From NCBI GenBank assembly GCA_029718625.1, contig CM056376.1, positions 22,326,701 through 22,390,700 of the forward strand: 64,000 nucleotides of DNA, read 5' to 3'. Made by a program: the position numbers and the translations under genes. A model generated the notes under the pieces. The model did not search any database, was not told where the DNA came from, and was given only the letters and a program-made list of their open reading frames with translations. Below, piece by piece: positions 1 through 9,170 of this stretch. The first letter of the stretch is position 1. Every line of letters begins with the position of its first letter. Source of the DNA: Synaphobranchus kaupii (taxonomy: Eukaryota > Chordata > Actinopteri > Anguilliformes > Synaphobranchidae).

Positions 1-1100
1 ATGATCACATGACGTTATAACCCTTAACGACGGGCAAACGCTAAGAAGCCCAACACGTAGGCCAATTAATAATCGAACAAACAGCTTAATTTGTCTCCTA
101 ACTGACACCCGCACCATATCGACACATCCTGAAATGAGCAAACACTATTGCCCCGAAGTGTGTTGCAAAATGTTGCAATCGTTCGGCTGTTAAATGCAAG
201 TTTGAACATGGCAGGTAAGCGACACGCCTATAGGCAACCACATGGTCTCATACAATGTGTAGGCTACCCCAGAAGGTTAAACTGCAAACCACAATATTGG
301 GATGGGGAGGGCTCTGCACTCGCCAATGATTTTCGTTTTGAAGTGCGCATCTTATCTGTTGATAACGTTTCGGCTGTGCCCAAACATTTAAGTTGAGTGA
401 GGTTCAACTAACAAACGAAACCTTAACATAATAATGGGGAAAACTGGTATGCTATAGCCTATAATTGGAAGCATAACATATTTCCCAATAGCCTGTATTA
501 GACTACTTAGTCTTAGAGGGACTGGTTTATTCCCCCGAGAAATATATGCCATGCCTCACGGAGATCTTGTAAACCTTGATGGCAGAAGACACGTCGTTTT
601 TTTTGTAAAACCGTTATACAAATAAATTTATGCATATTTACTCACAACCGGGAAATTCTATTTCAGGGCTATATAAAAAGTAATTTCGGTAGCTAGTTAT
701 GCATTTACTACTAATATTTTTGTATTAATGGCCAATATGAATAGTACTAAACTTGAACTATGAATTTAAATATTTGCTGATGCAAATGTCCTATCTGACA
801 GTATCAGCCTAGTTGCGTGAGAAACGAAACTTCCCTCAAGATGTCGCCAACGTTCCGGTGTTATGCCGAATTCTGCCTGCCCGCCGAGAATTGCATGCAC
901 CTCGCGGGAGCGCGCACAGCTAAAGCGAAAACTACCAGACATTGTAATGATTTCTACGGCAATGTACTGTTTGAAAACGATATAATCTTCTTTGTGGGTG
1001 TTCATCAATGATGAGAAATGATCTGATGTCTATAGTTTATGAACGTTTAGAGTCATCAATGTTTTATTAGACTCAGTAGCAGCATTTCCTTGATACAATG
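1..1100. other. Gene-free flank, no recognisable element
   Basis: I see no exon with splice signals, no RNA gene and no clear repeat here. Short open frames exist near 148-396 and 766-1011, but they lack a convincing family match, have no splice context and overlap on both strands. Treated as intergenic DNA. Confidence 0.5.
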
Positions 1101-2262
1101 GTGTGAAATTTATCTGTCAATATTTCTGAGGGCGAACTCGTTGGTGTTATTAAATGCGGAAAAATGCCAAACTCGATAAAATAAAGCATGTGCTGATAAC
1201 ACCATTTTATTCGTATCACAGTTTGATTTTGAAGTGTACTTCAAACGCTTGGCAGTGTAGTATAATGGTTAAGGAACTGGCCTTGTAACCGAAAGGTTGC
1301 AGGTTCGATTCCCAGATAGGACACTGCCGTTGTACCCTTGAGCAAGGTATACTTCAGTATATATAAGGTATACTTCAGTATATATCAGCTGGATATATAC
1401 TGAAGCGATTCAGGTTAAGTACCTTGGATAAAAATGCTAAAAAGTTGTGTAAGTCGCTCTGGATAAAAGCGTCTGCTAAATGCCTGTAATGTAATGTACT
1501 TACTGAGTGTTAAGGGCTGAATGCATTATTCCGCAGAACTGATTGTGGCTGCCAAGTAATGCATCCTGTTATTTCAGTGTGACCTGATATTCACTGTAGA
1601 GCCAAAATGAAAAATATATGCTGATAAAACCATTTGTTTCATAGATGTCTGCAGTGTCGATGCATTATTTGGCAGATTTGTATCTTATTACCTCCACAAA
1701 TTTGCATCCCCCTCCTTTCTCAGACCAGGTGAGTGTTAGATGTATGAAATTCTCAATGTCAAGTTAAAACTGCCCATAATATGTGCTGTTAAAACCATTA
1801 GCCTCCTAGGTCTCCAGAGACAAAGTTAACGGGAGGATGCATTATTTGGCAGAGGTGGTTTTTTACCTGCCGATAATTGCATCCCCCTCCTTTCTCAGAC
1901 CAGGTGAGTGTTAGATGTATGAAAATCTCAATGTTGAGTCAAAACCGCCTGCAATATGAGCTGGTAACAGTGTTTGACCCCAAAGTGTCTGAAAAGAAAC
2001 TTAAGAGGTGGATGCATTATTTGGCAAAACAGATTTTGCACCCGCTGAGATTTGCATCCCCCTGTTTTTTTCAGCCAGGAAGACCATCACATATATGAAC
2101 ATCTCAATGTCAAGTCAAAACTGCCCAAAATATGAGCTGGTAAAACCATGTCACTCCTAGGCCTCTAGAGACAAAGTTATAGGGTGGATGCAGTATTCAG
2201 AAGTGGAGTTTTTACCTGCTACCTCCTATCTCAGGTCAGGTTCAGCCTTAAATTCACAGTAA
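1100..2262. repeat. Tandem satellite, period ~176 bp
   Basis: A landmark 12-mer, GATGCATTATTT, recurs at 1659, 1836 and 2011, with a diverged copy at 2187 and another, AATGCATTATTC, near 1519. Spacings are 177, 175 and 176 bp, with one shorter 140-bp step. Each unit also carries CATCCCCCTCCTTTCTCAG or a variant, ATCTCAATGTCAAG, and a segment resembling GAGCTGGTAAAACC. Sequence before the SINE (about 1125-1250) matches the middle of a unit, so the array began earlier and was split by the SINE. The 3' end of the L2 LINE truncates the last unit near 2262. Non-coding. Confidence 0.8.
1251..1498 (+). mobile_element. tRNA-derived SINE with L2-type 3' tail
   Basis: The head is tRNA-like, with a pol III B box GGTTCGATTCC near 1303. 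The body follows, then a tail with CGCTCTGGATAAAAGCG and TCTGCTAAATG ending in TGTAATGTAATG. The tail matches the 3' end of the LINE at 2262-4010, which presumably supplied the reverse transcriptase. This copy has an internal duplication of GGTATACTTCAGTATATAT near 1347-1385. The flanks TGTACTT before (1236) and after (1495) suggest an imperfect target-site duplication. It sits inside the satellite array. Same family as the copy at 16773. Confidence 0.85.
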
Positions 2263-4010
2263 TTAACATTAACATTACATTACATTACATTCATTCATTT
2301 AGCAGACGCTTTTATCCAAAGCGACATACAATAAGTGCATACAGAGACATCATCAAGATCACTACAGAACAGACAAAGCACATCCTTCCCATAATGTAGC
2401 AGCTATCCCTAGTAATGAACGTTGACTAGTTCACAGTAAGCTGTGGGTAAATCAGCTATACTACACTTCTATTCTAAATACTATTATAAACTATAACAAA
2501 CAGACAGGAAAACACAGGGAACTAGTAAACACAGGGAACTGATATTCCTAGGTTAGAATATCAGTCAAGGTGGAGTCTGAAGAGGTGTGTCTTCAGGCCT
2601 CGACGGAATGCAGGCAGGGTTCGAGTAGAACGTAGGGGAATGGGAAGTTCATTCCACCACTGAGGAGCTAAGGTGGAAAACCTCCGCAGTCGGGACGAGC
2701 GAGAGCCGTTGACATGGAGGGGGGGAAGTGCGAGTCGCCCTGCTGTAGAAGAGCAAAGTGGTCAAGCAGGAACATAGTTCTGGATTAAGTCCTGCAGGTA
2801 GGCGGGGCCTGTCCTATTGGCTGCAGTGTAGGCCAGGGTCAGAACTTTGAACCTGAGTGACCTCAGCAGGGGGGTTACATGGGAAAATTTCGGGAGGTTG
2901 AACACAAGCCGGGCAGCTGCATTCTGGATCAGTTGAAGAGGCAGAATGGTGCAGGCTGGTAGGCTTGCAAGCAGGGAGTTGCAGTAGTCCAGGCATGAGG
3001 TGACCGTGGACAAGAAGCTGGGTGGGGTAGGTAGTCAGGTACGGTCGAATCCTCCTGATGTTGTACAGGAGGAACCTGCAGGACCGTGCTGTCGCCCTGA
3101 TGTGCTCTTTGAAGTCCAGCCGGTCATCCAGGACCACCCCCAGGTTCCTTGCAGAGCGGGAGGCAGCCACCACGGTCCCATCAACGGTGATGGAGAGGTC
3201 ATGTAGTGGGGAGGTCTTGTACGGCATGAAGAGGAGCTCTGTCTTGTCAAGGTTGAGCTTCAGGTGATGGGTAGCCATCCACTCAGAGATGTCAGTCAGA
3301 CAAGCAGATATCCTCTCCTTAACCTGTGGGATAGAGGGAGGGAAAGAGAGGAAGAGTTGAGTATCATCAGCATAGCTATGGTATGAGAAGCCATGTGAAT
3401 TAATTACTGAACCAAGAGACTTAGTATACATAGAGAACAGCAGAGGACCCAGTACAGATCCCTGCGGGACTCCTGTAGACAGGGGATGGGGAGCAGAGAC
3501 GGAACCCTTCCAGGAGACTTGGTAGGATCTATCAGTGAGATACGATACAAACCAAGAGAGGGCAGTCCCAGAAATGCCCATCTCAGCGAGTGTGGAGATC
3601 AGGAGTTTGTGGTTGACCGTGTCGAATGCTGCAGACAGGTCAAGGAGAATCAGAACAGAGGAGAGAGAGGAGGCTCTAGCAGTGGCGAGTGCCTCCGTCA
3701 CGGCCAGGAGAGCCGTTTCAATGGAATGGCCGGTTCTGAAGCCGGACTGATGCGGGTCAAGCAGGTTGTTCTGGTGGAGAAAAACAGACAGTTGGTTAAG
3801 GACAGCACATTCAATTGTTTTGGACAGGAAGGGCAAGAGAGATACAGGACGGTAGTTCCTGACATCAGCGGGATCCAAACTAGGTTTTTTAAGGAGTGGG
3901 GTTACACAGGCAGTTTTAAAGGCAGCAGGAACATGGCCACAGATTAGGGAGGTGTTGATAATGGAGGACAGATATGGAAGGAGCTCAGCGGATATTAACA
4001 GGATATATAT
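2262..4010 (-). mobile_element. 5'-truncated L2-clade non-LTR retrotransposon
   Basis: The element reads on the - strand. Its 3' end is at low coordinates: ATTAC repeats at 2268-2292, that is (TGTAA)n on the element's own strand, preceded by the stem-loop CGCTTTGGATAAAAGCG and TCTGCTAAATG. Upstream is about 0.5 kb of 3' UTR, then the reverse transcriptase reading frame. The 5' half, including the endonuclease, is missing. L2 elements mobilise by target-primed reverse transcription and are usually 5'-truncated like this. The upstream boundary near 4010 is approximate. Confidence 0.85.
2762..3878 (-). pseudogene. L2 reverse transcriptase ORF2, C-terminal half, frameshifted
   Basis: The 354-codon frame (2814-3878) contains the RT palm: motif A LLDLSAAFDTVNH around residues 78-90, TGVPQGSVLGPLLF around 135-148, and the catalytic YADD at 169-172. 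Near 3010 the frame is lost. The continuation, with CLDYCNSLLASLP and QNAAARLVF, resumes in another frame (2762-3013), so there is an indel. The segment normally lying between LLRSL and RFKVL in this family, containing an HWLPV-like motif, is missing. With no endonuclease, one frameshift and one deletion, it cannot be an autonomous copy. CR1 is the nearest alternative clade; the L2 label rests on the tail and the C-terminal motif. Confidence 0.85.
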
Positions 4011-4961
4011 TTTTCTTCTTGGGGAAATCCCATATTATACACAGTGTTCTGTACTGAACAGTGTACAGACTAGCAGATTCCTTGATTGTAGTGAGAGTGG
4101 AAACACACACGGCTCTTACTGTGTGTCAATTCTGTTTCCTTCTCTTAAAATACTGTGTACTGAGAATTTGTGTGTGCCCTGGCCTTGGTAACAGACACAC
4201 ACCTCCAAATGTTCACCGGCTGGGATGATGATTCTTTATCCAGTCAGAAGTATAACCTCATCCAACTGTTTAAAACAAAAATAATTGTAACTCGGTAGAT
4301 AGGAGCACTCAAAGTGTATTTTGAATATGAAAAATGGCATATTTAATAATAATTAAAAGAACATAAACACCCAACAGGACTGTAGAACTTGACATGAACT
4401 TGGATGAACGGGCATACCAGGACAATAAAACACGCATGTACATGTAAATGGTTGATTAAACTAAAATGTACACACAAAAGTAAAAAAAAAAAAAAATGTA
4501 GACATAAGGAAGCAAACAACATAATAAATAAATTAGGACTGTGGCATAGGACTATGTGTATTAGGTGCATAGAGGGCAGACGTACTCTTCACACAGCCAT
4601 GGTGGTACCACCTACCACAGACGTCACAGCCAATCTGAAAATTTGAAATTAACATTAAAGTTTAATATTATCAACATTTCATGTAATTTTTTCATTATTC
4701 TGACATAACTTTTGTTTCAATGTGGGCATTACTACTACTGTATCATACTACTAGAATGCTATGTTTTAAACCTGGTACAAGTAATGTCAGACTTACCCAT
4801 GAGATAGATACCCATGTGACTAATATCTCAGTGATAATTAAATAAATTTTGTAAGCTACAAAGTAGCCTATCTCTCAAATTTATGATGTATCCAAATTTG
4901 TGTAATTACCCATTGTGGGTCATCACTATCCTCAGATCCACAGTGATGGCAGAGGTCCTGG
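4011..4961. other. AT-rich intergenic stretch
   Basis: No gene or repeat boundary is recognisable. There is a short A run at 4483-4496. Short open frames on both strands mirror one another and resemble no protein family. Confidence 0.4.
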
Positions 4962-5552
4962 CAGTGGCGGCTCCTGAGCTGGGGGGGGAGGTGGCAGAAA
5001 ACTTCCCTTTAAACTGATTATTGGTTTTAATCATTTTTCAGTTTCCTTGATTAACAATAGGCTACATCAGTGTTTAATTCACCAATTACTCAATGCCATC
5101 AAATGTAGCCAGTTCTCCTCAATTAGGCTATTAGGCAAGTAATAAAATTATTTTAACTTGCATTGCAAAATTGTGCACATTTTAATCAACAGTATAATTG
5201 TGGATACATGTGTTCTTCGTTCTCCGCACTCTTAATTCTGAAAATAAGCACAACCTGCAATAAAAAATAATCCAACAAAAGCTGAGCTTTAAGATCGTTT
5301 AATTTCCATGAATATTTTCAGAATTAAGAGTGTGGAGAACGAAGAGCACATGTATCCACAATTATAATGTTGAATAAAATGTGCACAATTTTGCCATGCA
5401 AGTTAAAATTATTTTATTACTTGCCCAATAGCCTGATTGAGGAGAACTGGCTACATTTGATGGCACTGAGTAATTGGTGAATTAAGCGCTGATGTAGCCT
5501 ATTGTTAATCAAGGAAACTGATAGAAAAATGATTAAGATCAATAATCAGTTT
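4962..5552. mobile_element. Palindromic MITE, right end missing
   Basis: The left terminus CAGTGGCGGCTCCTGAGC at 4962 resembles hAT-type ends. Two long arms follow: 5008-5245 pairs with 5313-5552 as an imperfect inverted repeat of about 240 bp around a ~67-bp loop (5246-5312). Examples are AATTCACCAATTACTC on the left against GAGTAATTGGTGAATT on the right. On the right side the palindrome stops where the left end of a Tc1 element begins. The ~45 bp that should mirror 4962-5007 are absent, so the element is truncated. No coding capacity. Confidence 0.7.
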
Positions 5553-5889
5553 AAAACTAATTTTTAACCACTCCACAGATTTCATGTTAGCAAACTATAG
5601 TGTTGGAAAGTCAGTTAGGATATCTACTTTGTGCATGACACAAGTAATTTTTCCAACAATTGTTTACAGACAGATTATTTCACTTTTAATTCACTATTTC
5701 ACAATTCCAGTGGGTCAGAAGTTTACATACACTAAGTTTACTGTGCCTTTAAACAGCTTGGAAAATTCCAGAAAATTATATCATGGCTTTAGAAACTTCT
5801 GATAGGCTAATTGTTTATACATTATTACATTATTTGAGTGAATTGGAGGTGTACCTGTGGATGTATTTTAAGGCCTACCTTCAAACTCA

Positions 5890-6895
5890 GTGCCTCTTTG
5901 CTTGACATCATGGGAAAATCAAAAAGAAATCAGCCAAGACCTTAGAAAGAAAATTGTGGACCTCCACAAGTCTGGTTCATCCTTGGGAGCAATTTCCAAA
6001 TGCCTGAAGGTACCATGTTCGTCTGTACAAACAATAGTACGCAAGTATAAACACCATGGGACCACGCAGCCATCATACCGCTCAGGAAGGAGACGCATTC
6101 TGTCTCCTAGAGATGAACGTGCGTTGGTGCGAAAAGTGCAAATCAATCCCAGAACAACAGCAAAGGACCTTGTGAAGATGCTGGAGGGAACAGGTACAAA
6201 AGTATCTATATCCACAGTAAAACGAGTCCTATGTCGACATAACCTGAAAGGCTCCTCAGCAAGGAAGAAGCCACTACTCCAAAACTGCCATAAAAAAGCC
6301 AGACTAGAGTTTGCAACTGCACATGGGGACAAAGATCTTACTTTTTGGAGAAATGTCCTCTGGTCTGATGAAACAAAAATTGAACTGTTTGGCCATAATG
6401 ACCATTGTTATGTTTGGAGGAAAAAGGGTGAGACTTGCAAGCCGAAGAACACCATCCCAACTGTGAAGCACGGCAGTGGCAGCATCATGTTGTCGGGGTG
6501 CTTTGCTGCAGGAGGGACTAGTGCACTTCATAAAATAGATGGCATCATGAGGAAGGAAAATTATATGGCTATATTGAAGCAACATCTCAAGACATCAGAC
6601 AGGAAGTTAAAGCTTGGTTGCAAATGCCTCTTCCAAATGGACAATGACCCAAAGCATACTTCCAAAGTTGTGGCAAAATGGCTTAAGGACAACAAAGTCA
6701 AGGTATTGGAGTGGCCACCACAAAGTCCTGACCTCAATCCAATCAAAAATTTGTGGGCAAAACTGAAAAAGCTTGTGCGAGCAAGGAGGCCTACAGTTAC
6801 ACCAATTCTGTCAGGAGGAATGGGTCAAAATTCCAGAGACCTATTGTGAGAAGCTTGTGGAAGGCTGCCCGAAACGTTTGACCCAAGTTAAACAA
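5890..6895 (+). pseudogene. Tc1/mariner transposase, inactivated
   Basis: An uninterrupted frame of 319 codons (5890-6849) encodes the paired-type helix-turn-helix DNA-binding region (about residues 15-125, with a GRRR hook near 66-69) and the DDE catalytic domain. The first Asp is D160 (WSDET) and the second is D251 (QMDND). The third position, 34 residues on, is Lys286 (AAA at 6745-6747) where the family has Glu. The family start codon lies at 5909 (ATGGGAAAATC) but is out of frame because of an extra A in the run just after it; 5890 is only an upstream in-frame ATG. Near 6795 a second frameshift moves the C-terminus, with LHQFCQEEW and PKRLTQVKQ, into another frame (6773-6895). It once cut and pasted the surrounding element; it is now a relic. 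Confidence 0.93.
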
Positions 6896-8928
6896 TTTTT
6901 TATTTTATTTTATTCCTGTCAACTTTATTTTCATAGTGTTATTTACAAAAAAACATTTTGTGCTGGAGCCTCTCTGAGGGAGGGAAAACAAAATTAAGTA
7001 AACAGTAAAGTTAAGCAAACAAAATGTCATAAAACAAGACAAAACAACAAAAAGTAGATAAGGGGAGATGTAATACTGTGGAAATATAATAATAATAATA
7101 ATAATAATGAAATGTTAAGTATGTGTGTGAGTGTGTGATGTATGAGTGTGTGTAGTGCATGTGTGCGTGTATGTGTGAGAGAAGGGCGGGGCTGGCTAAG
7201 AGGCAAGTTCAGGTGGAATTGTAGGTTATTGGTAAATCAAAGGTATTGATAAATGGTTCCCAGTTTTCTCTAAATTGCAACATTTTATTGTGAGGCAGTT
7301 ATTTTTTCCATTGAAATGTGTTCTATTAGAAGGTTTAACCAATGTGTAGTATTTAATGTATTTCTAGTTTTCCAGTGTAAGAGGATAGTTTTCTTGGCGA
7401 TAGTTAAGGCTGTAAGTAAGGACTTGGTGTTTTGGATTGTTGGTGTGATTGCTGAGATGTCTCCAAGTAGGCACAGAGAAGGGGATAGTGGAATGCCGCA
7501 GTTTAAGGAGAGGGATATTGTGTCAGTGATTTTGTGCCAGAAACTTTGAATGGGTGGGCAGAGCCAGGTGGCATGAAAGTAGTTATCTGGGGTGTCTAAA
7601 GTGCAATGTGAACAAATGCCTATTATGTCTATTATTCCCATTTAGTACATCTTGTGCTGGGTGATATGTGCTCTATGGTTTACCTTAAACTTAATTAATT
7701 GTAAGTTGGTGTTGTTAGTCATAGTGAATGTGTTCCTACATATTTGTGTCCAAAAGTCGGCGCTGGGAGAGATTGCTAAATCTTGTTCCCATTTTGCAGA
7801 CGGGAGTGATATAATTGTCAGTCCGGGTTAATAATTTCCAAAATTTGGAGAGCATTTTCTTTCTATTTTGTGGATTTCTTCAATTAATGGGGGTGGGTGT
7901 AAATCATTCTGTGATATGTTGATTTTAGATTTGAGGACAGATTTTAACTGTAGGTATTGGAGATATTTTTCTCTCCCAACGCCGTACCTCTGGACCAGGT
8001 TTTTGAAAGTCATAAGTTATAGAGTGTTGTCTAAGACGATGTGGTGAAGATGTGTGACACCTTTTTGTTTCTATGTGGTGAAATTTAGTGGAGATTTATT
8101 TATCTGAAAGTTAGGATTGTGCCAAATTGGGGTATTTTTGCAGGGTGATAGAGTAGTATTTGTGATTTTGGTGATTTTCCACCAGGCTGTCAGGGTTGTA
8201 TAGATTACTGTGTTTAGAAAGCAACTGTGGTGTTTTATGGCAGTGCCGAGGAATGGTAAGTCTGATATTGAAATTTCCTTGCATGTTTCCTGTTCTATTG
8301 ATTTCCAGGTGTTATCTTGTTGGCTATGGTGGGTCCATTTATAGATGTATTGAAATTGGTTGGCTAGATAGTAATAATGGAAGTAGGGTGCTTCAAGTCC
8401 TCCTTAATCTTTGTTCTTTTGTAATGTGTTTAGTTTGATTCTCGGTTTCTTGTTTTTACAGTAAAATTTAGTGGTTATTGAATCCAGAGAGTTAAGCCAA
8501 TTGGAGGTGGGTTTGGTGGGAGCCATGGTGAAAAGATAATTGACTTTTGGAAGGATTGACATTTTTACAGTTGATATTCTGCCTAGTATGGAAAGAGGTA
8601 GATTCATCCAGCGGAGTAGATCGTCTTCGATTGTTTTTATTAATGGGGTGAAGTTGAGATGGAATAACTCTGACAGCTTGGGTGAAATGTTGATACCTAA
8701 ATATCTAATGTTCCCAGTGGAGAAGGGGCGGGATGTTTTTGGGTTGTGGCATTCCAACTGTCTCCATCTAAGGGTAGAATGGTAGATTTAGTCCAGTTTA
8801 TGGAGTAGTTGGACACTTTCGAGAATGTATTTATGAGTTTGATGGCTTCCTGTAGCGAGTTTGTTGGTTCTTCTAAGTATAACAACACATCATCTGCATA
8901 AAGGCTGATCTTGTGGTGAGTGTTGTGA
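6893..8928 (-). mobile_element. 5'-truncated L1-like LINE nested in the Tc1
   Basis: This block separates the two halves of the Tc1 and reads on the - strand. Frames on that strand give the RT motif KISLYADDVLLYL (complement of about 8870-8910), then LGINISPKLSEL and LPKVNYLF (8404-8757), and a Cys/His C-terminal motif CSHC...H..WLC (complement of 7555-7610). This order is typical of L1/Tx1-type ORF2. The 3' end carries an (ATT)n tract at 7087-7108, a GT-rich stretch and a T-rich end at 6895-6920. The frame is broken at least between 8697 and 8757. AGTTAA occurs at both junctions (6886 and 8928) and may be a short target duplication. Only the last third of ORF2 is present. Confidence 0.8.
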
Positions 8929-9170
8929 GTTAAGTGTGTATGTAAACTTCTGACCCACTGGGAATTTGATGAAAGAAATAAAAGCTGAAATAAATCATTC
9001 ACTCTACTCTCTAGCTACTATTATTCTGACATTTCACATACTAAAAATAAAGTTGTGATCCTAACTGACTTAAGACAGGGCATGTTTACTAGGATTAAAT
9101 GTCAGGAATTGTGAAAAACTGCGTTTAAATGGATTTGGCTAAGGTGTATGTAAACTTTCGACTTCAACTG

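Larger units (their letters stand above)
5553..9170 (+). mobile_element. Sleeping Beauty-like Tc1 transposon, left-truncated and interrupted
   Basis: The inner direct repeat of the left end is at 5708 (CCAGTGGGTCAGAAGTTTAC). The transposase frame follows, and the right end runs from 8934 (TGTATGTAAACTTCTGACCC) to 9170, finishing TTCGACTTCAACTG before a TA at 9171-9172. The outer ~40 bp of the left inverted repeat are lost at the junction with the MITE. An L1-like LINE is inserted between about 6893 and 8928. Layout and sequence closely follow the salmonid Tc1 family from which Sleeping Beauty was built. Missing one terminus and its catalytic Glu, this copy is dead. Confidence 0.92.

Noticed and set aside
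1251..1330. True tRNA gene
   Set aside because: The B box is present, but the tRNA-like part continues into a SINE body and (TGTAA)n tail shared with another copy, so it is a SINE head.
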